A stretch of 32,169 nucleotides of DNA. Source: Sedimenticola sp. GTDB taxonomy: Bacteria; Pseudomonadota; Gammaproteobacteria; Chromatiales; Chromatiaceae. Both the position numbers and the translations under genes were made by a program. Under the pieces are notes generated by a model that made no database searches, had not been told where the DNA came from, and was given only the letters and a program-made list of their open reading frames with translations. The DNA lies in contig JALWMK010000168.1 of NCBI GenBank assembly GCA_027083925.1, positions 1-32,169 of the forward strand, written 5' to 3'. This document shows, piece after piece, positions 1 through 7,681 of this stretch (position 1 is the first letter of the stretch; each line of letters starts with the position of its first letter).

Positions 1-2
1 AT

Positions 3-125
3 TTGCAAGATTTTCAAAGCTTCCGCTCCCAGCTTACGCCCCTCACCTACCTCCCTGTAGGCGACGAAGTTATCGCTGCCCTCATGTGCGTAGATGCCAA
101 TCATGAATTAATAGAGGCGCCTTAA
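3..125 (+). CDS. C-terminal fragment of an unidentified protein
   Basis: An open frame enters from the left edge and ends at TAA (123-125), giving 40 residues that finish ...DANHELIEAP. The other two plus frames close earlier, at a TAG near 60 and a TGA near 103. The composition (acidic, mixed hydrophobic, GDEVIAAL helix-like stretch) looks like a genuine protein tail. I do not recognise the family. The short helix-rich acidic tail is reminiscent of small antitoxin C-termini, but this is a guess. It is the only plus-strand gene left of the inverted repeat and appears unrelated to the envelope locus that follows. Confidence 0.45.
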   Translation: MQDFQSFRSQLTPLTYLPVGDEVIAALMCVDANHELIEAP

Positions 126-206
126 GTTAAGTAAGTGCCATTCGGGTTAGACTCAAATTAATCACTACCTCCTGTTAAGATGGGACGTTCTTTTACAAGG
201 AAGAGG

Positions 207-315
207 CTAGACATGATGTTTGACCTGTCCTCTCAAGTATGGCTCTGTGTTGTTGGGTTGTCCTCTCAACATAACCCACGTTTGTTGAGAGGGACAGGTC
301 AAACATCATGTCTAG
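207..315. repeat. Long inverted repeat (MITE-like or terminator-like hairpin)
   Basis: Positions 207-230 are perfectly complementary to 292-315. After one bulged G at 291 the pairing continues, 231-236 with 285-290, giving about 30 bp of stem around a 48-nt loop. The element is bounded by CTAG on both sides and is followed on the plus strand by six T residues (317-322). A second copy of the arm segment GTCCTCTCAA (227-236) lies in the loop at 260-269, so the right arm can pair with either copy. Possible identities are a miniature inverted-repeat element (the TA at each end would fit a TA-targeting transposase), or a terminator for the gene at the left edge. The flanking DNA is visibly AT-richer than the genes. 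No coding frame was seen inside. Confidence 0.75.
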
Positions 316-382
316 GTTTTTTATCCATGAAGACTTGCTCCGGATAGTTGGCAGGTAGCCCTGCGCAATTAACCCGGCCGCA

Positions 383-1861
383 TCATTTGCGCAGTTTGTA
401 AATGATAACGCCCTGTTGCCCGTTGGTGATTTTCTGCACCGGGGTCAGCCCCTGGCCATACAGCAATTGCTGCAGTTTGCTGTTGGCTTTGTCCTTGCGG
501 GTGCGCACAAAGGCATAGTCATACTCTTCCACAGGGGTTGCCCCTGGTCTGTAACGGCGAAACACATAGTGTTTGTCGTCGTTCTTGTTGCTGTAATAGC
601 CCACTCTTTCCGCATGGTAATCGGTGAGTATCCGGGCGCCGTCCGGCAGGTTTTCCTGCGCCCAGCTGGCGGCGTCGAGGATATAGACCTTAGGCTTTGC
701 GGAGCTGATCAGGCTGTCTGCAAACAACAGGGTGATGCAGATCGCGATGACGGCCATGCGTGGTTTGAGCCTGGGGTTTTCCCGAATCCTCTGTTGCAGC
801 TCCTCCATACTGAAAACCACGATCACCAGCAGCATCAGCGCCAGCGCCATGGTGTAGCGGGAGACCATGATGAAGTGCTGGGCGCCATGGAGGAACAGCA
901 GCAGAAAGCTGATTGCTGCATAAAGGCCGATGATCTTGCGCGCTTCCCCTGGAAGATTCGTTGCCGGCAACCAGCGGCGCAATAGCAGAATACCGAAATA
1001 GAGCCAGGAAAGGCTGCTGAACAGATCTTTGGCAATGCTGTAGATCACGCCCAGATAAATCGTTGTTTCCGCTGTGGACTGGGAGAGCTGCGGCAGCACC
1101 TCATGCCGCAGCAGGTTCGCCTTGCCGGGAATGATTTCGGTGAATGTGGACAGGAGGCTGCCCGTTTTGGTTATGGTTTCCGCCAGGCGGTTTTGAAAGC
1201 TGCTGGAAAACGCCATCATGAGGGCAAAGACAAAGGTGATGGCAATGACGGGCAACAGGGTCAGTGCGACATGTCCAAGGCGCTGTCGCAGGGGCAGCGC
1301 CGTGTTTAGCAACAAGCCGAGGGGCATGATGGCCAGAAAGACAGCACCTTCCACACGAAACAGGGTGGCAATGAGCATCGCCAGATTCCATAGCAGCAGG
1401 TTCTTCCAGGAAAACTCACGGAACAGGTGCAGGTAGGCGATCATGGCCACCAGGCTGAATGCCCAGTAGCCATGATCGCGGATAATTTCTGCCCGGTTGT
1501 CATTCAGATAGGGCAGGGACAGTACCAGCAATGCTGCCCAGAGTAGCGTATTGCGGCCACCGCCCAGGGTTTCGACCAGGCGTATGAATGCCAGCACCAG
1601 CAGTGTGTCCAGCAGGATGTTCAGCAACCAGGCGGCGTGTTCCGGCTCCAGGCCCAGGGTCAGGCTGATTCCCTTTATCAGGTAGGGATAAAACAGCCAG
1701 TTGCCGATCTGCTTGATGCTGGCGGTGTCCCCCTGCAGGGCCAGGAGATAGTAAACAGCATCGTGATTGATTTGCGGGGCGCTGTGGATCTGCCACAGTG
1801 ACAGCAGCAGACCCAGCAGTGCTGCGCCGATATAGATGGGCAGCGTTTCCCGCAGTTTCAT
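383..1861 (-). CDS. GT-C family membrane glycosyltransferase (PMT/ArnT/GT39-like)
   Basis: The product is 492 residues with many hydrophobic helices (for example about 8-24, 75-95, 105-118, 134-147, 155-190, 198-216 and several between 310 and 400) and a soluble C-terminal domain of about 100 residues. This is the layout of polyprenyl-phosphate-sugar-dependent GT-C enzymes, which move a sugar in the periplasm. An acidic residue after helix 1 (INHDAVYY, D34) sits where GT-C proteins keep their catalytic loop acid, and a charged RDHGYW motif lies at 128-133. The start is the ATG at 1859-1861 (MKLRETLP), which overlaps the stop of the upstream sulfotransferase as ATGA. The frame stays open a further 46 codons, but that extension copies the neighbour's coding region. 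It is the last gene of a deacetylase-sulfotransferase-GT set. The family is fairly secure, but acceptor and donor cannot be read from sequence. Confidence 0.8.
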   Translation of the reverse strand: MKLRETLPIYIGAALLGLLLSLWQIHSAPQINHDAVYYLLALQGDTASIKQIGNWLFYPYLIKGISLTLGLEPEHAAWLLNILLDTLLVLAFIRLVETLGGGRNTLLWAALLVLSLPYLNDNRAEIIRDHGYWAFSLVAMIAYLHLFREFSWKNLLLWNLAMLIATLFRVEGAVFLAIMPLGLLLNTALPLRQRLGHVALTLLPVIAITFVFALMMAFSSSFQNRLAETITKTGSLLSTFTEIIPGKANLLRHEVLPQLSQSTAETTIYLGVIYSIAKDLFSSLSWLYFGILLLRRWLPATNLPGEARKIIGLYAAISFLLLFLHGAQHFIMVSRYTMALALMLLVIVVFSMEELQQRIRENPRLKPRMAVIAICITLLFADSLISSAKPKVYILDAASWAQENLPDGARILTDYHAERVGYYSNKNDDKHYVFRRYRPGATPVEEYDYAFVRTRKDKANSKLQQLLYGQGLTPVQKITNGQQGVIIYKLRK

Positions 1862-2661
1862 GGTTTTGGGTTGTAGTGGAAAGCCTCCAGCAATTCTCCG
1901 GCTTCCTGCCGGATAAAGGCTTTTTCTTCCTTCGACAGCCTGGACAGCGAGCGGGCATTCATGTTGCGGATATTGGATGCATCGCCATGGATGATCCATT
2001 TCTTGTCAAGAACCAGCCTGGAGCTATCGAGGCCAAGAAACTTCATCATCCTGTCCAGGTTTTCAGCGGGCTGTGAGGTGACGTCTTCGTAGCGGAGCAA
2101 AAGCTTGTGCTCAACCTGCTCGAGTTGCCCCAGCATGATGTTGTTCGATGCCCGCCACTGCTTGGCCGCCACCTCAACAGACTGTCCCGCCTTGCGATGT
2201 ATGCCTTCCGCCACGGCATAGCCATTGCGTATCAGGGCGATAAAGTGCGCGTTGGGAAAGTGCTCGTTGAGCCAGATAATGCGGGCAGCATTGGGGATGG
2301 ATTTTTCCAGAAAAACCGGCAGAGTGGGGTTGGACATGTAACCGCACCACTGGCGCTTGATTTTTTCGGCATCAGGCTGGCTATCGGCAGAGGGAATAAA
2401 CAGTTCCGGCTGAAACGCCCATATTCTGGTGAGACCGATTTCACTGGGGATCAGTAGTTGATCGGTGCAATACTGCCCTTCCCTGGGCAAATGGGCAACG
2501 GACGGATGGCTGGCGATAACATCGTGCAACAAGGTGGTGCCGGAGTTGTAACAGCCAACGATGAATACCCATTTTTTGGGCTGACAGGCCTTGCCCTGCT
2601 TTGCCAACCGATCCAGCTTGATTTGCCGCTGCTTTTTTTTAAGCCATTTTTTTAGATTCAT
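1858..2661 (-). CDS. Sulfotransferase family protein
   Basis: The 267-residue protein has the PAPS-binding 5'-phosphosulfate loop GCYNSGTTLL at 36-45 and the second PAPS contact region around R145 (FIALIRNGYAVAEG). It would transfer sulfate from PAPS to a hydroxyl or amine, probably on a surface saccharide. The Ser that usually follows the RxP-type motif is not obvious here, so activity is inferred. The N-terminal 30 residues are strongly basic (MNLKKWLKKKQRQIK), encoded through A7 and A8 tracts. Both gene ends overlap their neighbours by 4 bp (ATGA with the deacetylase at 2658-2661 and with the membrane glycosyltransferase at 1858-1861), indicating one translationally coupled operon. No separate Shine-Dalgarno is evident, which fits coupling. 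Confidence 0.83.
   Translation of the reverse strand: MNLKKWLKKKQRQIKLDRLAKQGKACQPKKWVFIVGCYNSGTTLLHDVIASHPSVAHLPREGQYCTDQLLIPSEIGLTRIWAFQPELFIPSADSQPDAEKIKRQWCGYMSNPTLPVFLEKSIPNAARIIWLNEHFPNAHFIALIRNGYAVAEGIHRKAGQSVEVAAKQWRASNNIMLGQLEQVEHKLLLRYEDVTSQPAENLDRMMKFLGLDSSRLVLDKKWIIHGDASNIRNMNARSLSRLSKEEKAFIRQEAGELLEAFHYNPKP
2633..2653 (-). repeat. Two homopolymeric A tracts at the 5' end of the sulfotransferase
   Basis: Read in the gene's direction, an A7 tract (2653-2647) falls in codons 3-5 and an A8 tract (2640-2633) in codons 8-10. Indels here would shift frame immediately after the start codon. Both tracts are intact and in frame in this sequence. Confidence 0.7.
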
Positions 2662-3587
2662 AAACGTATGTCCGAACGGGTGATGTCACATTGGGCCTCG
2701 ATATCATCGCGCCCCCAGAGGGTGAAACGCCCCAAAGTAAAAATGGATGACTGGTTACTTTCCAGAGGAAGGGAAGTCTTGCGTTTGTCCAGGCTCAGGC
2801 CATATTGCAGCCCCGTGTTTCTGGCGGCTTCCACGGCAGTGTTGGAGTAATTGCCGTTTGGGTAGGCGATACCTGTTGGCGCCCTTCCCAGCCAGTTGTC
2901 GAGATCATGTTGTGCGCTGAGAATCTGTTTTTCCACTTCCGCGCCACTGTACCGATCCAGCAAATAGTGATCACGAGTATGGTTGCCGATATGCACCAGG
3001 GGGTGCCCAGCAAACTCCTGCAATTCCCTAATCGTCATGGGGCGATCCGTTTCCGACCAGGGCCGAAGGCAGTTGGTTCCAAATTCCTGCTGCAGGTAGC
3101 CGAGAATGTCCTGATGGTGTTTTTCCTTGAGCATTTTTTGTTCACGGGATATCAATGGTTTCGCCATGCCACGCCGGTGGCGCTCACGATATACCACATC
3201 CCACCAGAAACTCTGCTGCTCTTCCACGTTTCCGGTAGTGATATAGAAGGTAGCCGGAACATCATACTGTTCCAGCAGGGGCAGCATGCGCAGGTTATTG
3301 GCATAGCCGTCGTCAAATGTGATGCAGATCCACTTTTGGTTGCTGCAGAGAAAGTCCAGGCCCTGCTCGGGGCTGACGAACCGGTAGCCGGCCTGCAGAA
3401 AATACTCGATAAACTGCTGCATATGCTGGCGGGTGATTCCCTGCTGGGCATCGACATGCCCTTTGTTGAGTTCCTGTTCGTCTTCAAATATCCCGTGAAA
3501 GAGAAAACCCAGCAGGGCAGGCCTGTCCCGGTGCAGGCGGGACAGGCTGCGGCGCAGGGATTGCTTGATCTGTTTGCTGAAAGACAC
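2658..3587 (-). CDS. Polysaccharide deacetylase (NodB homology, CE4)
   Basis: The 309-residue protein has CE4 motif 1 (TFDDG, 90-94), motif 2 (NHTRDH, metal ligands H203 and H207) and a third motif around AYPNGNYS (241-248). These enzymes use a bound divalent metal to remove N- or O-acetyl groups from polysaccharides. No signal peptide is visible; the N-terminus is basic (MSFSKQIKQSLRRSLSRLHRDR), so action on a lipid-linked precursor at the cytoplasmic side, or another export route, is possible. The start is GTG at 3585-3587; no ATG lies before the conserved fold begins. The gene heads a minus-strand trio and starts only 36 bp from the divergent sulfotransferase. Within the trio it could expose an amine that is later sulfated, which is inference. 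Confidence 0.85.
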   Translation of the reverse strand: MSFSKQIKQSLRRSLSRLHRDRPALLGFLFHGIFEDEQELNKGHVDAQQGITRQHMQQFIEYFLQAGYRFVSPEQGLDFLCSNQKWICITFDDGYANNLRMLPLLEQYDVPATFYITTGNVEEQQSFWWDVVYRERHRRGMAKPLISREQKMLKEKHHQDILGYLQQEFGTNCLRPWSETDRPMTIRELQEFAGHPLVHIGNHTRDHYLLDRYSGAEVEKQILSAQHDLDNWLGRAPTGIAYPNGNYSNTAVEAARNTGLQYGLSLDKRKTSLPLESNQSSIFTLGRFTLWGRDDIEAQCDITRSDIRL

Positions 3588-3608
3588 GGGTTTCTGGGTT
3601 CAGGAGGC

Positions 3609-3617
3609 TGTTATAAT
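3609..3617 (+). promoter_or_regulatory. Extended -10 promoter in a 36-bp divergent region
   Basis: TGTTATAAT is a perfect extended -10 element (TGn-TATAAT); no good -35 lies upstream, as is usual for that class. The expected start of transcription (about 3622-3626) coincides with the ATG at 3624, predicting a leaderless or nearly leaderless mRNA. The core TTATAA (3611-3616) is palindromic, so the minus strand reads TATAAC at 3615-3610 and could serve as -10 for the deacetylase operon, with a leader of roughly 15 nt. Confidence 0.5.
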
Positions 3618-3623
3618 TGCCAG

Positions 3624-4490
3624 ATGAACAGGCAAGACCGGCAAATTGAGTTGGATCATTCTAGTGCCCGGACGGTGTTTCTGGCAACGGGCTTGCAAAG
3701 CAGCGGCTCGACGCTGGTCTCCTGGTGCTTTCTGCAGCGTCCCGACATGAACGGCACCCTGGATGGTGATACCGACCTGATCCCCCTTCCGCCAGCAGAT
3801 ATTCAAGCTCCCCTCATCTGGTACAAGACCACCATCAGCTGCTTTACCCTGGCGGAGCAGATTGCCCTGCTGGAAGATGAAGGCTACCAGGTAAAGCCGG
3901 CGCTGATCGTGCGGGACGTGCGGGCAGTGTGGATGTCTCTCATGAAAAAAACCTATGGCCGTAATGGTGTCACGGCGGAAGATCCGCCCCTGCGGCTGCG
4001 CTTGCGCCGGTTTTACCACTCCTGGCAAGATGCGGTGGCGAGGAATATCCCCTTGTTTCGCTTTGAAGACCTGCTGGTGCAGCCGGAAACCAGCCTGAAA
4101 ACATTGTGCGGGGCACTTGGATTGCCCTGGCGGCAGGAAATGCTCGATTGGCCAAAACCCGGGGAACAGATTGCCGACAGTCGTCATGGTAATGCCAGGT
4201 TCATGGGTTCGGACAAACAGGGTTTGCAGGTCGCGCTGGATCCTGGTATCGCTTCCCAGATCAGTGGGCAGATACATGGGGAAGACTTGGCGTGGCTGGA
4301 AGAAACCTTCCGTGACTACAACCTCAGCCTGGACTATCCGGTGCATCTGGAAAACCCGGATTTGCTGCCGGGGCGCAGCCTGCCTTCCTGGGAGGCTTCC
4401 CGGCGCCTGCATTGGCGTCTGCGGCAAAAGCCGCTGCGTTATATTTTCTGCAAACTGGGCCTGAGCCGCTACCAGCCCAGGCCGCAATAA
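3624..4490 (+). CDS. Sulfotransferase family protein (second copy type)
   Basis: The 288-residue protein carries the PAPS-binding loop GLQSSGSTLVSW (23-34) and a classical 3'-phosphate motif VRDVRAVWMSL (96-106), with the conserved Arg and Ser. It should be a PAPS-dependent sulfotransferase. It is clearly distinct in sequence from the one at 1858-2661. The start is taken at ATG 3624, just before the first beta strand (RTVFLATG). The frame runs open far upstream, but that part is the antisense of the deacetylase gene. The stop is 3 nt before the GTG of the tandem kinase, so the two are likely coupled. Context suggests sulfation of an LPS core or O-chain residue. The C-terminal 40 residues are basic (RRLHWRLRQKPLRYIF), which might favour membrane contact. 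Confidence 0.82.
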   Translation: MNRQDRQIELDHSSARTVFLATGLQSSGSTLVSWCFLQRPDMNGTLDGDTDLIPLPPADIQAPLIWYKTTISCFTLAEQIALLEDEGYQVKPALIVRDVRAVWMSLMKKTYGRNGVTAEDPPLRLRLRRFYHSWQDAVARNIPLFRFEDLLVQPETSLKTLCGALGLPWRQEMLDWPKPGEQIADSRHGNARFMGSDKQGLQVALDPGIASQISGQIHGEDLAWLEETFRDYNLSLDYPVHLENPDLLPGRSLPSWEASRRLHWRLRQKPLRYIFCKLGLSRYQPRPQ

Positions 4491-4493
4491 GCC

Positions 4494-5900
4494 GTGCCGC
4501 AGCAGGACTGGGAATACCGCCGGGAGATTGCCCTGCCTTTTCGTTTGCAGCTGTCTGGCGCCGGGGAGTTGATCTGTGAAGAAATTCTGCGCCTGCTGCC
4601 CGGCCGGCGTCTGGTTTGCCGGGCAAGACAGGATGACGCATTGGTATTGGTGAAGCTGTTTCTGGGCCAGGACAGGCTGCAGGAAGCAGCGCAGGACGCC
4701 CGGGGGGTGAAGGCGATGATGGCTGCGGGCATCAATACGCCACCCTTGCGCCGGGAGGCCAGGGTAGCCGAAAAGGGTTATCCCGTATTGTTGTTCGATT
4801 TCATCCCCGGGGCGCGCTCTTTTCGCCAGCGCTGGACAGAAGCCAAGGAGGAGCAAAGAACCAAATTGCTGAAGGCCTTGCTGTCGCTGGTTGCCAGGCA
4901 GCATCAGGCAGGCCTGCGCCAGCGGGATTTTCACCTGAATAATTTTCTTCTGGATGCACAAGACCGGCTCTACGCCATCGACGGCGGAGATCTGCTAGTC
5001 GGCGCCCGTCCCCTGGCGGAAAAAAAATCCCTCGCCAATCTGGGAATGCTGTTTGGCCACTTGCCCCAAACCGCGCTGCTGAATACGCCACAGATACTGG
5101 CTGGTTATTTCAAGAATCGCGGCTGGAGTGATTCGCCACGCCTTTTCCGGCGCATCAGCAGGGCCGCCAACGCCTTCCGCCACCGCCGGGCGCGGCGCAT
5201 CAGCCGCAAGGGCTTTCGCGATTGCAGTGAATTCGTGGTGCGGCGCAAGGACAATCTGCGCATTTGCCAGCGGCGGGATTTTCCCGTGGCAGTGCTGGAT
5301 GAATGGCTGCAATCCACGGGTCTTGCTCCTCGTGCAACGGAAGCCATTCTCAAGCCCGGCAACTCCCAGACGGTATGGCTCTGCCATATCGGCGGGGCTG
5401 AGGTGGTGGTCAAGCGCTACAATCTGAAAAACCGTCTGCATGCCCTGCGCCGGGCCTTTACCCGCAGCCGTGCGTCGAAGTCCTGGGAGAATGCCCTCAG
5501 TTTGCGCGCCTATCATATCGACACGCCCGCACCCTTGGCCATGATCGAAGAGCGGCGTTTCGGCCTGCGCCAGCGGGCATGGTTGATCACCGCCAGGGCC
5601 AAAGGGATGGGTGCCGACAAGTACATCCCCGAACATCAGGGCAATGCCGCCCTGGTGCGCTTGGCCGCCACGGTGCGGGCATTCGGGCAGAATGGCCTGG
5701 TGCATGGCGACATGAAAGCCACCAACTTCATCGTGGATGACCAGGGGGTGGAGGTCATCGATCTGGACTCCATGCACCGGCCCTGGACCGCACCCGCCCG
5801 GCGCGCCCGCATCTACCGGGACAGGCAGCGGTTTCTGCAGAACTGGGAAGCCGGGCTGCGCCGCCGTTTCGCCCGCCTGCTGGGGCGGGGAATCGGGTAG
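4494..5900 (+). CDS. Tandem lipopolysaccharide-kinase-like protein (two kinase domains)
   Basis: This 468-residue protein contains two complete small-kinase modules of the WaaP/KdkA/InaA type. Domain 1 (about 10-230) has Lys K54 (VLVKLF), a catalytic loop QRDFHLNN (D145, N150) and a metal site AIDGGD (D163, DGG in place of DFG). Domain 2 (about 240-468) has K307 (VVVKRY), HGDMKATN (D406, N411) and VIDLD (D423). Both therefore keep the residues needed for phosphotransfer. WaaP-type enzymes phosphorylate heptose and KdkA-type enzymes Kdo in the inner core, from the cytoplasmic face; a fusion could place two phosphates. The start is GTG at 4494-4496, 3 nt after the preceding stop, with no clear ribosome site. 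An arginine-rich linker (about 219-255) joins the domains. Confidence 0.8.
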   Translation: MPQQDWEYRREIALPFRLQLSGAGELICEEILRLLPGRRLVCRARQDDALVLVKLFLGQDRLQEAAQDARGVKAMMAAGINTPPLRREARVAEKGYPVLLFDFIPGARSFRQRWTEAKEEQRTKLLKALLSLVARQHQAGLRQRDFHLNNFLLDAQDRLYAIDGGDLLVGARPLAEKKSLANLGMLFGHLPQTALLNTPQILAGYFKNRGWSDSPRLFRRISRAANAFRHRRARRISRKGFRDCSEFVVRRKDNLRICQRRDFPVAVLDEWLQSTGLAPRATEAILKPGNSQTVWLCHIGGAEVVVKRYNLKNRLHALRRAFTRSRASKSWENALSLRAYHIDTPAPLAMIEERRFGLRQRAWLITARAKGMGADKYIPEHQGNAALVRLAATVRAFGQNGLVHGDMKATNFIVDDQGVEVIDLDSMHRPWTAPARRARIYRDRQRFLQNWEAGLRRRFARLLGRGIG

Positions 5901-5947
5901 AATACCCCCATGTTCATGGGTGGCAGAGTGCAAAAGGCGCAGATTCA

Positions 5948-7681
5948 ATGATCGTACTAGGTGTAGCCGGGGCGGTGAGTCACGACCCTTCGGCGGCGTT
6001 GTTCGTCGATGGCGAGCTGGTTGCCGCGGCGGAAGAAGAGCGTTTTATCCGCGACAAGCACGCCAAGGGGCGTTTTCCCTACGAAGCCACGCGCTTCTGC
6101 CTGGAACATGCGGGCATACAGCCTGGCAAAGTGGACGTGGTGGCCTTTCCCTATGCGAAGATTCCCCTCTCCAGCCCCGCCCGCTGGCACTATGCAGCGC
6201 GCCACTGGTATGCGCCGGATCGCGCCCTCACTGCCGTGCTGCGGGGCAACCGGCGCTACTGCCGCAACCGTTCCCTGCTGGAAAAACTGGTGGCGGATCT
6301 GGGGATTACCAACGCCCGCCTGGAAATGGTGGAGCACCATCTGGCTCATGCCAGCAGCGCCTATCACCTCAGCGGTTTTCGGGAAAAGACCGCCATCCTC
6401 GGCATCGATGGCAAGGGCGAATACGCCACCACCTTTTTCGGCTACGGGGAGAACGGCCGCATCCACAAGCTCAAGGAGTTCTACGATCCCGATTCCCTGG
6501 GGGGAGTGTACGGCGCCATGACCGAATACCTGGGCTTCGAGATGCTCGATGGCGAGTTCAAGGTCATGGGCATGGCGCCCTATGGCGATCCTTCGCGCTT
6601 CGATTTTTCCCGCCTCATCGAGTACAGCGAAAAGGGTTTCCGGGTGAACACCCGGCTGGTGAATGTCATCGGCCTGCGCCGCTGGCGGGACCAGCAGGGA
6701 AAAGGTCAGTATTTCAGCCCCAAACTGGTGGACTGGCTGGGGCCGCCCCGGGAAGGGGACGAGATTGATGACCCTTATGTGGACTATGCCGCCAGCATGC
6801 AGGATCTGCTGGAGAAGGTTTCCCTGGGGCTGGTGGAGTACTATCTGGGGGATATTCTGCGCCAGACGGGCAAGCTGGCCTTTGCCGGGGGCGTGGCCCT
6901 GAATGTGAAGCTCAACCAGCGGATTCTGGCCCAGGATGATGTACAGGAACTGTTCGTACAGCCAGCAGCCTCGGATGCGGGCACCGCCATCGGCGCGGCC
7001 TCTTATGTGGCGAACCAGTCGGGTGATACGATCCAGCCCATGCGCCATGCCTATCTTGGCCCCAGCTACAGTAACGAACAGTGCATTGCCGCCTGTGAAG
7101 CTCACGAGCAAAAACCCGGCTGGGAAAAAATCGATCAGCTGCCGCAACGGGCGGCAAAGCTGCTGGCCGACGGCAACCCGCTTGCCTGGTTCCAGGGGCG
7201 CATGGAGTTCGGCCCTCGCGCCCTGGGCAATCGCTCCATTCTCGGCGCGCCCAACGTGCCTGGCATCGCCGACCGCATCAACGAACAGATCAAATACCGG
7301 GAGCGCTGGCGGCCTTTTTGTCCCAGTATCCTCGACCGGGTGGCGCCTGAAATGCTGCAGACGGATCATCCTGCGCCTTACATGACCATCACCTTCGATG
7401 TGGGAGAGGGCTGGAAAGAGCGGGTGCCGGAAGTGGTGCATGAAGACGGCACCGCCCGCGCCCAGGTGGTTACCCGAGAGACCAACCCGCGCTATTATGA
7501 ACTCATCGAGGAACTGGAGAAACACACGGGCAATGGCGTGATCCTGAATACATCCCTGAACCGGCGCGGCGAGCCCATGGTCTGTTCGCCGGAAGATGCC
7601 CTCGACATGTTTTATGGCTCGGATCTGCAGTATCTGATCATGGAGGATATTCTGGTAACCAAGGCAGAGGCGCAACAATGA
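5948..7681 (+). CDS. Carbamoyltransferase (NodU/CmcH family)
   Basis: At 577 residues it has the full two-domain plan. The N-terminal Kae1/ASKHA-like domain has the His motif [12 protein letters not shown] (H130, H131, H134), a nucleotide-site glycine stretch [10 protein letters not shown] (153-162) and [12 protein letters not shown] (313-324). The C-terminal domain has [14 protein letters not shown] (417-430). The family uses carbamoyl phosphate and ATP to make carbamoyl-adenylate and transfers the carbamoyl group to a sugar hydroxyl, as in NodU or antibiotic tailoring enzymes. ATG at 5948 is 47 nt after the kinase stop. The last four bases (ATGA) overlap rmlB, so it is co-translated with the dTDP-rhamnose genes, suggesting the carbamoyl acceptor is a core or O-chain sugar. 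Acceptor identity is inference. Confidence 0.9.
   Translation: MIVLGVAGAVSHDPSAALFVDGELVAAAEEERFIRDKHAKGRFPYEATRFCLEHAGIQPGKVDVVAFPYAKIPLSSPARWHYAARHWYAPDRALTAVLRGNRRYCRNRSLLEKLVADLGITNARLEMVEHHLAHASSAYHLSGFREKTAILGIDGKGEYATTFFGYGENGRIHKLKEFYDPDSLGGVYGAMTEYLGFEMLDGEFKVMGMAPYGDPSRFDFSRLIEYSEKGFRVNTRLVNVIGLRRWRDQQGKGQYFSPKLVDWLGPPREGDEIDDPYVDYAASMQDLLEKVSLGLVEYYLGDILRQTGKLAFAGGVALNVKLNQRILAQDDVQELFVQPAASDAGTAIGAASYVANQSGDTIQPMRHAYLGPSYSNEQCIAACEAHEQKPGWEKIDQLPQRAAKLLADGNPLAWFQGRMEFGPRALGNRSILGAPNVPGIADRINEQIKYRERWRPFCPSILDRVAPEMLQTDHPAPYMTITFDVGEGWKERVPEVVHEDGTARAQVVTRETNPRYYELIEELEKHTGNGVILNTSLNRRGEPMVCSPEDALDMFYGSDLQYLIMEDILVTKAEAQQ

Noticed and set aside
245-300. Integron attC-like site in the loop of the left inverted repeat (GTTGGGT at 252-258 region)
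   Set aside because: The matching RYYYAAC partner is missing and no integrase or cassette array is present.
351-364. GCAGG-TAGC-CCTGC hairpin after the GT-C gene
   Set aside because: Only five pairs and no T run in the minus-strand direction, so not supported as that operon's terminator.
3600-4961. 453-residue minus-strand open frame
   Set aside because: It lies antisense across the sulfotransferase and tandem kinase, both with recognisable motifs; the translation has no domain-like features.
5907-5920. Palindrome CCCATGTTCATGGG before the carbamoyltransferase
   Set aside because: Six pairs with a 2-nt loop, no T tract and no second copy; too short to call an operator.
5957-7678. 573-residue open frame antisense to the carbamoyltransferase
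   Set aside because: It mirrors the high-GC codon pattern of the sense gene, is rich in His, Gln, Arg and Gly, and shows no family motifs; the plus strand has clear catalytic motifs.
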